Shown here: piece by piece, positions 8,198 to 14,996 of the stretch
How positions within the stretch are numbered: position 1 is the stretch's first letter
Layout of the letters: every line of letters begins with the position of its first letter
NCBI GenBank assembly: GCA_035308765.1
Contig: DATGGA010000019.1
Location: 1 to 21,816 of the forward strand
Reading direction: 5' to 3'
Length of the DNA: 21,816 nt
DNA from: RBG-16-66-20 sp035308765
GTDB taxonomy: Bacteria > Pseudomonadota > Gammaproteobacteria > Burkholderiales > SG8-39
The notes under the pieces: model-generated
Seen by the model: only the letters and a program-made list of their open reading frames with translations
The model's database searches: none
What the model was told of the DNA's origin: nothing
Position numbers and translations under genes: made by a program

Positions 8198-9256
8198 GTG
8201 GGCAAGGCGATTTCCTTTGCCTGGCCCGGACTGCTCTGGCTGCTTTTTCTGGTACCGGTGCTTGTCGGCGCCTACATGCTGCTGCTGCGGCGCAAGCGGA
8301 AATCCGCGGCGCGCTACGCCAACCTGGGCATGGTGAAGGAGGCGATGGGGCCCGGCTCGAAGATCCGGCGCCACGTGCCGCCGGCGCTGTTCCTCGCCGC
8401 GCTCGCGCTGCTGATCGTGGCGATGGCGCGGCCGTCGGCCACCGTGACGCTGCCGACGCAGAAGCAGACCATCATCCTCGCCATGGACGCCTCCGGCAGC
8501 ATGCGCGCCAAGGACGTGCTGCCGAGCCGGCTCGAGGCGGCGCAGGCCGCAGCTAAGCAGTTCGTCGCCGACGTTCCGGCGCAGGCCCAGATCGGCGTCG
8601 TCACGTTCGCGGCGACGGCGACCCTGGTGCAGCCGCCGACCAGCGACCGCGAGGCCGTGGTCGCGGCCATCGACCGCATGCAGCTGCAGCGCGCCACGGC
8701 GACCGGCAGCGGCCTGATCGTGTCGCTCGCCACCATTTTCCCGGACGCCGGTTTCGACGTCAGCGCCGCGCTGTTCGGGCGCGACGCGACGGAGCGCAGC
8801 GGTCCCGTCGGCGGGGCAAAGAAGCGCGACGGAAAGGATTTCAAGCCGGTGGCGCCGGGTTCCTACAACTCCGCCGTGATCATCCTGTTGACGGACGGCC
8901 AGCGCACCACCGGCCCGGACCCGATCGAAATCGCCAAAATGGCCGCCGACCGCGGCGTGCGCGTCTACACCGTGGGCTTCGGCACCACGTCCGGGGAAAT
9001 CATCGGCTTCGAGGGCTGGTCGTTCCGCGTGCGCCTGGATGAGGAGACGCTGAAGACCATCGCCATCATGACCCAGGGCGAATATTTCTACGCCGGAACC
9101 GCGGCCGACCTGAAGAAGGTCTACCAGACCCTCAATTCACGGCTGTCGCTGGAGAAGCGGGCGACCGAGGTGACGGCGCTGTTCGCCGCCGCCGCGGCGC
9201 TGTTGGCGCTGGTCTCGGGGATGCTGTCGCTGCTCTGGTTCAACCGGATCCTGTAG
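8198..9256 (+). CDS. VWA domain-containing membrane protein (BatA-like)
   Basis: 352 residues starting at GTG, one base after the DUF58 stop. Membrane segments are predicted at about 8-30, 61-77 and near the C-terminus (331-350). The von Willebrand A domain between the second and third has the MIDAS motif DASGSM (97-102), with threonine/aspartate partners in the later strands (ILLTDGQRTTG). This layout (two N-terminal helices, periplasmic VWA, C-terminal helix) is that of BatA/BatB proteins acting with MoxR and DUF58. A longer loop of about 40 residues precedes the ILLTDGQ strand (around 186-226). The gene stops directly against the ATG of the transporter gene with no spacer. Confidence 0.93.
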   Translation: MGKAISFAWPGLLWLLFLVPVLVGAYMLLLRRKRKSAARYANLGMVKEAMGPGSKIRRHVPPALFLAALALLIVAMARPSATVTLPTQKQTIILAMDASGSMRAKDVLPSRLEAAQAAAKQFVADVPAQAQIGVVTFAATATLVQPPTSDREAVVAAIDRMQLQRATATGSGLIVSLATIFPDAGFDVSAALFGRDATERSGPVGGAKKRDGKDFKPVAPGSYNSAVIILLTDGQRTTGPDPIEIAKMAADRGVRVYTVGFGTTSGEIIGFEGWSFRVRLDEETLKTIAIMTQGEYFYAGTAADLKKVYQTLNSRLSLEKRATEVTALFAAAAALLALVSGMLSLLWFNRIL

Positions 9257-10507
9257 ATGGCCGACCTGCCCCTGCTAAAGAAGCTGGGGCCCGGCTTGAT
9301 CACGGGCGCCGCCGACGACGATCCCAGCGGCATCGCCACCTATTCCCAGGCGGGCGCGCAGTTCGGCTATGGGCTGCTGTGGTCGGTTTTTTTCACCACG
9401 CCGCTGATGATCGGCATCCAGATCGTCAGCGCGCGCATCGGCCGCGTCAGCGGGCACGGCCTGGCGGCCAACATCCGCGAGCATTTTCCCAGGCCGCTGC
9501 TGTATTTCATCGTCTCCCTGCTGCTGATCGCCAACACCATCAACATCGCCGCGGACCTCGGCGCGATGGGGGACGCGCTGGCGCTGGTCGCGGGCGGGAC
9601 CAGCGAGATCTACATCGTGTTTTTCGCCCTGGTGTCGCTCACGCTGCAGATTTTCATCCCGTTCCCGCGCTACGCGCCGATCCTCAAGTGGCTCACGCTG
9701 GCGCTGTTCGCCTATGTCGGAACGGTGCTGGTGGTGCACGTCCACCTGGAGAAAATGCTCTCGGGCGCGTTGCTGCCAAAGCTCTCGTTCACGCGCGATT
9801 ACGCTGCGCTGGTGGTGGCCGTGTTCGGCACCACCATCAGCCCGTACCTGTTTTTCTGGCAGGCGTCCCAGGAAGTCGAGGAGCAGCGCGCGACGCCCGG
9901 GCATGAGCCGCTCAGGGACGCTCCCGAGCAGGCGCGCTCGAACCTGAGGCGTATCAAAGTCGACACCACCATCGGCATGGTCTTCTCCAACCTGATCGCC
10001 TTCTGCATCATGCTCACCACCGCGGTGACTCTGAACGTCGCGGGCATCACCGATATCCAGACCACCTCCCAGGCGGCCGAAGCGCTGCGGCCGCTGGCCG
10101 GTGAATTCGCCTTCTTCCTGTTCGCGGCGGGGATCATCGGCACCGGGCTGCTGGCGGTTCCGGTCCTCGCGGGCTCGGCGGCGTATGCCGTGGCGGAAAG
10201 CTTTCGATGGCCCATCGGGCTCGGCCTGAAACTCGCCGAGGCGCGCGGCTTCTACTTCATTCTCACCATTGCGACCGCGCTCGGGGTCGCCATCGATTTT
10301 TCCGGCGTCGACGCCATCAAGATGCTGCTGTGGGCGGCGATACTGAACGGCGTCATCGCCGTGCCGATCATGGTCGTGATGATGCTGCTCGTCGCGAAAC
10401 CGGCGGTCATGGGGACTTTCGTGGCCAGACGCCGCCTGAAGGTGCTCGGCTGGTTCGCCACGGCAGTCATGGCCGTTGCGGTGATCGCTCTTTTCGCTCT
10501 GCTCTAA
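9257..10507 (+). CDS. Nramp-family divalent metal transporter homologue with altered metal-site motifs
   Basis: 416-residue polytopic inner-membrane protein with about 11 hydrophobic helices; family Nramp (PF01566) by the opening GPGLITGAADDDPSG and overall layout. In typical Nramp Mn/Fe transporters, helix 1 reads DPGN and helix 6 ends in MPH, giving Asp, Asn and Met as metal ligands. Here helix 1 has DPSG (22-25), which keeps Asp but lacks the Asn, and helix 6 reads TTISPYLFF (192-200), which has Ser where Met is expected. Selectivity may therefore differ from Mn2+/Fe2+; Nramp-related Mg2+ transporters are one known class lacking the Met. A charged cytoplasmic loop of about 35 residues follows helix 6. 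It begins immediately after the VWA stop with no clear Shine-Dalgarno, so it may be translationally coupled. Its 3' end is 4 bases from the cassette boundary at 10512. Confidence 0.85.
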   Translation: MADLPLLKKLGPGLITGAADDDPSGIATYSQAGAQFGYGLLWSVFFTTPLMIGIQIVSARIGRVSGHGLAANIREHFPRPLLYFIVSLLLIANTINIAADLGAMGDALALVAGGTSEIYIVFFALVSLTLQIFIPFPRYAPILKWLTLALFAYVGTVLVVHVHLEKMLSGALLPKLSFTRDYAALVVAVFGTTISPYLFFWQASQEVEEQRATPGHEPLRDAPEQARSNLRRIKVDTTIGMVFSNLIAFCIMLTTAVTLNVAGITDIQTTSQAAEALRPLAGEFAFFLFAAGIIGTGLLAVPVLAGSAAYAVAESFRWPIGLGLKLAEARGFYFILTIATALGVAIDFSGVDAIKMLLWAAILNGVIAVPIMVVMMLLVAKPAVMGTFVARRRLKVLGWFATAVMAVAVIALFALL

Positions 10508-10511
10508 CCTA

Positions 10512-10522
10512 GTTAGGCAGCA
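10512..10522 (+). repeat. Left boundary of putative gene cassette: integron core site GTTAGGC within an 11-bp inverted repeat
   Basis: GTTAGGCAGCA is the exact reverse complement of TGCTGCCTAAC at 11009-11019 on the other side of the ASCH gene. Its first seven bases fit the integron core-site consensus GTTRRRY. It sits 4 bases after the transporter stop and 9 bases before the GTG of the ASCH gene, the usual position of a cassette 5' edge. Confidence 0.6.
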
Positions 10523-10531
10523 AAGAACATC

Positions 10532-11005
10532 GTGAATATCCCATCCACCGTCCGCGCGTTCTGGGAAGGCTTCGAAGCCGCTGCCGGACGCGACGTTACG
10601 CCTCGTTTCTATGAAGCGTTCCACTTCGATGACAACGAACCCAGTGCAAACGAACTCGCGAAGCTCGTCCTTTCCGGCACAAAGCGCGCCACGACCGCAC
10701 TGCTCTGGTCCTTCGAGGCAGAGAGCAAGCCGCTACCAAAGCCAGGTGATCTAAGCGTCGTCACGAATTGGCAGGGCCAAGCGCTGTGTGTCATCGAAAC
10801 CAGGTCCGTGGAAACCGTCCCCTTTGAGATGGTCACCGAAGAGTTCGCTGCTACCGAGGGAGAAGGCAACGGATCTTTGCAGTATTGGCGGGAAGCACAC
10901 TGGAGCTTCTTCGGAAGAGAATGCAGGCGGATCAACAGAGAACCAACCCAAGAGATGCCTGTGCTCTGTGAGCGATTCGAAGTCGTTTACCGTCCAGGTC
11001 TTTGA
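10532..11005 (+). CDS. ASCH domain-containing protein (putative integron-type cassette gene)
   Basis: 157-residue cytoplasmic protein with an ASCH domain, a PUA-like fold thought to bind RNA or modified nucleosides. Motifs seen are SGTKRATTAL (48-57), which holds the family GxKxAT-type motif, PKPGD (69-73), and the C-terminal EGEG followed by WREAHWSFF (119-127). It starts at GTG (10532) without a good Shine-Dalgarno. G+C content is about 57 percent counted over several lines, against roughly 66-68 percent in neighbours, and codon choice is less GC-biased. The gene fits tightly between an integron-like core site (GTTAGGC, ends 10518) and an inverse core site (GCCTAAC, begins 11013). A promoterless small ORF so enclosed is the normal form of an integron gene cassette. 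The transfer is inference; the domain call is well supported. Confidence 0.88.
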   Translation: MNIPSTVRAFWEGFEAAAGRDVTPRFYEAFHFDDNEPSANELAKLVLSGTKRATTALLWSFEAESKPLPKPGDLSVVTNWQGQALCVIETRSVETVPFEMVTEEFAATEGEGNGSLQYWREAHWSFFGRECRRINREPTQEMPVLCERFEVVYRPGL

Positions 11006-11008
11006 GCG

Positions 11009-11053
11009 TGCTGCCTAACCCATCCATCGAGCGGAACCACTCCGACCCGCGCG
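11009..11053 (+). mobile_element. Left half of an attC-like recombination site (possible truncated or hybrid attC)
   Basis: Three bases after the ASCH stop comes TGCTGCCTAAC, which contains GCCTAAC (fits RYYYAAC), then 10 bases later AGCGGA, similar to the L'' box of many attC sites, then CGGA-ACCAC-TCCG as a small hairpin. The expected right half is poor: near 11053 the sequence is GTTGTGA, which matches only GTT of the core site. If the cassette entered at a non-attI secondary site the junction would be expected after the G at 11053, and joining it to TTAGGCAGCA from 10513 would restore a complete attC end. The L'/R' half being weak is the main doubt. Confidence 0.5.
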
Positions 11054-11055
11054 TT

Positions 11056-11358
11056 GTGAACGCGGAGCCGCCGATACGGTTTCCGAGGCTCTATGCCACG
11101 ATCAAGTGGGCGATCGTGATCACGTTGACTCTCCTTGCGATTCTGGCCGCAGCATTCTGGACATTGCTCCTGGGCGGGTTCGCCGGTTCCGGGTTCCATG
11201 CTTCCAGCCCGCTTGGCCGGGCAGGCGAGAGCGTGGTGATTACTCCAGAGTGCGCGTGGCCGTATGCCGTGACCGACCACGACGCCACGGCCGTATGCCG
11301 GATGTTCTACAACCTGACACCCGAGCAGCGCGCGCAGGTATTGAAGGCGCGCGAGTAA
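11056..11358 (+). CDS. Small membrane protein of unknown function
   Basis: I do not recognise a family. From GTG at 11056 the product is 100 residues. A basic N-terminal stretch (RFPRLYATIK) is followed by one strong hydrophobic segment (WAIVITLTLLAILAAAFWTLLLGG) and an exported-looking tail with two cysteines (PECAWPY and VCRMFYN) that ends in TPEQRAQVLKARE. The frame is open further upstream, with TTG at 11002 and GTG at 11008, but that extension would be translated from the attC-like DNA, so I prefer the GTG at 11056. No Shine-Dalgarno supports any of the starts. The original 5' end may have been displaced by cassette insertion. The gene ends 8 bases before the DUF2214 start and may be cotranscribed with it. 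Confidence 0.55.
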   Translation: MNAEPPIRFPRLYATIKWAIVITLTLLAILAAAFWTLLLGGFAGSGFHASSPLGRAGESVVITPECAWPYAVTDHDATAVCRMFYNLTPEQRAQVLKARE

Positions 11359-11366
11359 ACTTGTAC

Positions 11367-11837
11367 ATGCTCACGCCGCCAATGGTCTCGTTCTTCGCCT
11401 TCCTCCACCATCTTGCCGCGTTTACCCTCGTGGCCACGCTGGCGATAGAGTTCGTCCTGATCAGGGGAGCTCTCAGCCTTGAGAGCGCGCGGCGCCTGCA
11501 GGTCGTCGATCTGATCTACGGCATTTCGGCGGGTATCGTGCTGGTTGTCGGCTTCCTCAGGGTTTTCTACTTCGAGAAGGGAGCGCAGTACTACTTTCAC
11601 AGCGTGCCGTTCATCGCCAAGCTGTCGCTGTTTCTGGTGATCGGGCTGATTTCGATCTACCCGACCGTCGTATTCTTCTCCTGGCGGGTGCCGCTCAAGC
11701 AGGGCTCAGCGCCCGCTGTAGATCCCATCAAACTGCGAATCGTCCGTGCCATCATTCATTGGGAATTGATGCTGGTCGTTGGAATTCTGCTTTGCGCCGT
11801 CCTCATGGCCCGCGGAGTGGGCTATGTCGGAAGCTGA
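11367..11837 (+). CDS. DUF2214 family integral membrane protein
   Basis: 156 residues with about four membrane helices; the sequence (SFFAFLHHLAAFTLVATLAIE near the start, LIYGISAGIVLVVGFLRVFYFEKG in the middle, IIHWELMLVVGILLCAVLMARG near the end) fits the DUF2214 family. Function is unknown. The start is the ATG at 11367; a longer frame reaches back to 11106 but is shadow coding over the preceding gene, and the family begins at about this ATG. No good Shine-Dalgarno is seen, so coupling to the preceding small gene (8-base gap) is possible. It converges on the DadA gene with 27 bases between stop codons and no obvious terminator. Confidence 0.8.
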   Translation: MLTPPMVSFFAFLHHLAAFTLVATLAIEFVLIRGALSLESARRLQVVDLIYGISAGIVLVVGFLRVFYFEKGAQYYFHSVPFIAKLSLFLVIGLISIYPTVVFFSWRVPLKQGSAPAVDPIKLRIVRAIIHWELMLVVGILLCAVLMARGVGYVGS

Positions 11838-11864
11838 CCCAGCCCAGCGTCGCCGGGATCGTCG

Positions 11865-13046
11865 CTAAAGTTCGAGCCCGGGACGGCGGCCGCTGACGAT
11901 GTCGGCGAGGATGCGGCCGGAGCCGCAGGCGAAGGTCCAGCCGAGCGTGCCATGGCCGGTGTTCAGGAACAGGTTCGGAAACCTGGTGCGGCCGATGCAT
12001 GGGACGTTGGTCGGCGTCGCCGGCCTCAGGCCGGCCCAGAACTGCGCCCGCGCGGGATCTCCGGCCTCCGGAAACAGTTCCATGGTGCGTTTCAAGATCG
12101 CCAGGCAACGCACTTCGTTGATTTCGGTGTTGTAGCCGTTCAATTCGGCGGTGCCGGCGATGCGCAGGCGGTCGCCCAGGCGCGAGAACACGAGCTTGTG
12201 GGCATCGTCGGTGAGCGACATGGTCCACGCCGCAGCCGGGTTCTTCACCGGCATGGTTACCGAGTATCCCTTGAGCGGATAGACCGGCAGGTCGACGCCA
12301 AGCGGACGCGCGAGCAGCGGGCTGTAGCTGCCCAGGGCAAGGACGTAGGCATCGGCCCTGACCGGCCCGGAAGCGGTGCGAACGCCGGAGATTTTTCCGT
12401 TCTCCTTTTCGATGCCTTCGATGGAAACCCTGAAATCGAACCGCACCCCCTTTGCAACGCACAATTTCGCCAGTTCCAGGGTGAACTTGTGGGCGTCGCC
12501 CGATTCGTCCCCCGCGACGTATTCGCCGCCGGCGAGCTGGTGCCGGACGGGAGCAAGGGCGGGCTCCAACGCAACGCACTCGTCGGGCGTCTTCCAGCCG
12601 TTTCGGGATGCATGCCCTCCAGTGAAGAACACCAGGATGCCGCGCTCGACCTGGTCGCACTGGATACCGGTCTCCTTGCGCAGCGCGTGCAGCGCGGCCT
12701 GGCTGTAGCGGCCGAGCCGGACCAGCTGCCCGGTGTTGGCGCTGAAGCGCGTGGCGGTGCATTCGCGCAGAAACTGAAGGCCCCAGCGCCATTGCGCGGG
12801 ATCGGCGCGCAGGCGGAACAGCAGCGGCGCGTCCTCGCGCAGCATCCACTTGAGGGCTTTCCACGGCACGCCGGGTCCCGCCCAGGGCTGGGCGTGAGCG
12901 GCCGAGACCTGGCCGCCGTTCGCGAAGCTGGTTTCCATGCCCGCCGCCTCGCGCCGGTCCAGCACCTGGACGTCGTGACCTGCCTGCCTCAGGTACCAGG
13001 CAGCGGTGGTGCCGATCACCCCGGCCCCGAGGACAACGACCTTCAT
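11865..13046 (-). CDS. dadA: D-amino acid dehydrogenase small subunit (FAD-dependent, DadA family)
   Basis: Membrane-associated flavoenzyme that deaminates D-amino acids to 2-oxo acids and passes electrons to the respiratory chain. 393 residues, slightly shorter than the roughly 415-430 of characterised DadA. The dinucleotide-binding motif GAGVIG (7-12) lies at the extreme N-terminus. METSFANGGQVSAAHAQPWAGPG is a family signature, and near the C-terminus NTGHGTLGWTFACGSG closes the FAD site. The ATG at 13046 overlaps the stop of the upstream hydratase-like gene by 4 bases (ATGA), so the two are translated together. No alanine racemase or Lrp-type regulator, the usual dad partners, is nearby. 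Another glycine/D-amino-acid oxidase family member is possible, but the match to DadA is strong. Confidence 0.9.
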   Translation of the reverse strand: MKVVVLGAGVIGTTAAWYLRQAGHDVQVLDRREAAGMETSFANGGQVSAAHAQPWAGPGVPWKALKWMLREDAPLLFRLRADPAQWRWGLQFLRECTATRFSANTGQLVRLGRYSQAALHALRKETGIQCDQVERGILVFFTGGHASRNGWKTPDECVALEPALAPVRHQLAGGEYVAGDESGDAHKFTLELAKLCVAKGVRFDFRVSIEGIEKENGKISGVRTASGPVRADAYVLALGSYSPLLARPLGVDLPVYPLKGYSVTMPVKNPAAAWTMSLTDDAHKLVFSRLGDRLRIAGTAELNGYNTEINEVRCLAILKRTMELFPEAGDPARAQFWAGLRPATPTNVPCIGRTRFPNLFLNTGHGTLGWTFACGSGRILADIVSGRRPGLEL

Positions 13047-13900
13047 TTAAACGGGCGCTCCTCCCACCAGGGGTAGAACGCCGGCATGTCCGTGCTCGGT
13101 TTCATGCCGAAACGCGGCGCGCGCTTTTCCTTGAAGGCGGCGATGCCTTCGACCACGTCTGGCGAGGCGCCCATGGCGTAGATGCCCCGCGAGTCCACTT
13201 TGTGCGCTTCCATCGGGTGGTCGGCGCCCGCCATCCGCCATAGCATCTGGCGGGACAGCGCGACCGACACCGCGGAGGTATTGTCGGCGATCTCGCGCGC
13301 GAGCGCCATCGCCGCCTGCATGAGCTCGCCGGGGGCGACCACGCGCGACACTAGGCCGCCCGCCAGCGCTTCGTCGGCGCCGAACACGCGGCCGGTATAG
13401 ACCCATTCGGCGGCGCGGCTGATACCGACCACCTTGGGCAGGAACCAGCTCGAGCAGGCCTCCGGCACGATGCCGCGGCGCGCGAACACGAAGCCGAACT
13501 TGGCCGCGCTGGAGGCGATGCGGATGTCCATCGGCAGGGTCATGGTGACGCCGACGCCCACGGCCGGGCCGTTGACCGCGGCGATTACCGGTTTTTGGGA
13601 CTCAAAAATGCGCAGCGACACCCGGCCGCCGCCGTCGCGGCGGTCTTCCTTTCCGGCGTCATCGCGTTTCGCGTAGTTGAAGGTATTGCCGCCGCCCGAG
13701 AGGTCGGCGCCGGCGCAGAACGCGCGTCCGGCCCCGGTGACGATCACGGCGCGCACCCCGTCGTCGGCGTCGGCGGCCGCGAACGCGCCTATCAGTCCGT
13801 CGCGCATGCGCCGCGTGAACGCATTCAGCTTGTCGGGGCGGTTCAAGGTGACCGTGGCGACGCGGTCGGCGACTTCATAGCGGATCTCTTGATCGTCCAT
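13043..13900 (-). CDS. Enoyl-CoA hydratase/isomerase family (crotonase) protein
   Basis: 285 residues from the ATG at 13900 (MDDQEIRYEVADRVATVTLNRPD); an ATG further upstream at 13984 in the same frame adds a non-homologous stretch and was not used. The oxyanion-hole segments are FCAGADL (61-67) and GPAVGVGV (111-118). The first catalytic Glu of classical hydratases (in FGxPE) is replaced: the sequence is KFGFVFARRGIVPEACSSW, keeping only the PEA glutamate (Glu147), as in many crotonase paralogues without proven hydratase activity. A Gly-, Lys- and Arg-rich loop (about 69-92) follows the first oxyanion segment. It is first in a two-gene unit with dadA and is divergent from the EAL gene across a 34-bp gap. 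The substrate cannot be told from sequence. Confidence 0.9.
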   Translation of the reverse strand: MDDQEIRYEVADRVATVTLNRPDKLNAFTRRMRDGLIGAFAAADADDGVRAVIVTGAGRAFCAGADLSGGGNTFNYAKRDDAGKEDRRDGGGRVSLRIFESQKPVIAAVNGPAVGVGVTMTLPMDIRIASSAAKFGFVFARRGIVPEACSSWFLPKVVGISRAAEWVYTGRVFGADEALAGGLVSRVVAPGELMQAAMALAREIADNTSAVSVALSRQMLWRMAGADHPMEAHKVDSRGIYAMGASPDVVEGIAAFKEKRAPRFGMKPSTDMPAFYPWWEERPFK

Positions 13901-13923
13901 GGGATTGATTTTATTCCGGCCGT

Positions 13924-13929
13924 TACAAT
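13924..13929 (+). promoter_or_regulatory. Putative -10 box (TACAAT) of the EAL gene
   Basis: TACAAT lies 5 bases before the ATG at 13935 in the 34-bp divergent gap. No Shine-Dalgarno or -35 is apparent. If this box is used, transcription would start inside the first codons or at the ATG, so an alternative start further in is possible; the same TACAAT context recurs at 3063 and 18650. Confidence 0.35.
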
Positions 13930-13934
13930 TGGAC

Positions 13935-14792
13935 ATGCCCGAGAATGAAAAGCCCGGCGAAACTACGCTGTTCATCCAGCGCATGGACGGCGAGCTCCTG
14001 GGCTGGGACCGGCCGGCCGCGCGCCTGCGCGAAGCGCTCGACCGCGACCAGCTCCGGCTGCATGCGCAGCCGGTGGTGGCCCTGGAGAAGGAAGGCGAGG
14101 ACCCCGAGTTCGCCGAAGTGCTGGTGCGGCTGCGCGAGGACGAGGCGCGCCTGCTGCCGCCGGGCGATTTCCTGCCCGCCTTCGAGCACTACGGGATGAT
14201 GGCCGAGCTGGATCGCTGGGTTGTGCGCCACGCGCTGGGGCGGCTGGGGCAGGGCGGCAGGCTGCGCAAACTGAGCGTGAACGTCTCCGGGCAGACCATC
14301 GAGGACGGCGGCTTCGCCGCCTTTGCTGCGGAGCAACTGCGGCTCGCCGGGCTGGCCCCGGCGGCGCTGGTGCTCGAGATCGACGAGAACGACGCCATCG
14401 ACCGGCGCCAGGCCGCGGAGCGCTTCGCCGCCGCGATGAAGGAGGTCGGCTGCGAACTGACGCTGGACGGCTTCGCGCGCCGCTCGGTGTCGTTCGAGCT
14501 GCTGAAGCCGCTGCGGGTGGACTACGTCAAGGTAGACGGCGCGATCGTGCGCAACATCATGCGCTCGGGCAGCGCAGCATCCAAGCTCAAGGCGATCCTG
14601 CACGCCGGCCGGGCAACCGGCGTGAAGGTGATCGCGGAGTGCGTGGAGGACGACAGGATCCTCTCGAGCCTGAAGTTGCTGAAGGTCGGATACGCGCAGG
14701 GTTTCGGCATCCGCAGGCCCGAACCGATCGATGAATTGTTCAAAAAATTGATCGGACGCGCGGCATCAAAGTTGCACACTTCGCCGCAATGA
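13935..14792 (+). CDS. Stand-alone EAL-domain protein with degenerate loop 6
   Basis: 285-residue protein of the cyclic-di-GMP phosphodiesterase (EAL) family without GGDEF, PAS or membrane segments. The start is taken at 13935 (MPENEKPGETT); an in-frame ATG at 13899 would run through the divergent promoter. Of the active-site residues, the following are kept: Glu61 (AEVLVRL, the EAL position), Asn116 (SVNVSG), Glu148 and Glu151 (LEIDEND), Lys199 (VKVDG), Glu235 (IAECVE) and Gln255 (AQGFG). The usual DDFGTG of loop 6 is LDGFARR (177-183), so the second metal-site Asp (Gly179) and the flexible loop are lost. Catalysis is therefore doubtful, and a cyclic-di-GMP receptor or protein-binding role is possible. 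A possible promoter for the next unit overlaps its last codons. Confidence 0.88.
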   Translation: MPENEKPGETTLFIQRMDGELLGWDRPAARLREALDRDQLRLHAQPVVALEKEGEDPEFAEVLVRLREDEARLLPPGDFLPAFEHYGMMAELDRWVVRHALGRLGQGGRLRKLSVNVSGQTIEDGGFAAFAAEQLRLAGLAPAALVLEIDENDAIDRRQAAERFAAAMKEVGCELTLDGFARRSVSFELLKPLRVDYVKVDGAIVRNIMRSGSAASKLKAILHAGRATGVKVIAECVEDDRILSSLKLLKVGYAQGFGIRRPEPIDELFKKLIGRAASKLHTSPQ

Positions 14793-14800
14793 GGTATTAA
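14772..14800 (+). promoter_or_regulatory. Possible sigma70-type promoter for the lysine-rich micro-gene
   Basis: TTGCAC (14772-14777) and TATTAA (14795-14800) are separated by exactly 17 bases and overlap the end of the EAL gene. A start near 14807 would give a leader of about 190 bases before the ATG at 14997. A 9-codon ORF (MTTKTRDIA, 14812-14841) would lie almost at that 5' end, but nothing shows that it is translated. Confidence 0.4.
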
Positions 14801-14897
14801 TCCTATCCGTGATGACTACCAAAACTCGCGACATTGCCTAGTTCAAGGCCAATCGTTGCGTCCAGCTTTTCTTCTTCTGTAGTTTCCCGCTTTCGGA

Positions 14898-14963
14898 ATT
14901 CAAGGCGCCGGAGTTCTCTCCGGTTCCTGAATCGCGCGCGCCTTGTCGTGCAAGACGCGTGCG
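14898..14963 (+). ncRNA. Structured leader: two adjacent hairpins upstream of the micro-gene
   Basis: Hairpin 1 (14898-14932) pairs ATTCA, GG and CCGGAG with CTCCGG, CC and TGAAT around a TTCT loop; it has a single bulged A and a 2x2 internal mismatch. Hairpin 2 (14933-14963) starts at the very next base. It pairs 12 of 13 positions (one wobble) around a TCGTG loop, with one C-A mismatch. About 20 unpaired bases then lead to TAAGGAG and the ATG at 14997. I recognise no known riboswitch or thermometer family. The structures were paired by hand and not scored. Confidence 0.5.
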
Positions 14964-14996
14964 TGATCGTGTCCCCAAACCTCTAAGGAGCCCGCT

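Noticed and set aside
11106..11837. Longer 243-residue version of the DUF2214 protein
   Set aside because: The first 87 residues are read out of frame over the preceding small gene; the family match begins at the ATG at 11367.
13935..13984. N-terminal extension of the crotonase-like protein to the ATG at 13984, and of the EAL protein to the ATG at 13899
   Set aside because: Both extensions read through the divergent promoter region into the other gene; homologous sequence starts at 13900 and 13935.
14812..14841. Nine-codon upstream ORF (MTTKTRDIA) in the leader of the micro-gene
   Set aside because: No Shine-Dalgarno and expected by chance at this length; mentioned only as a possibility with the promoter entry.
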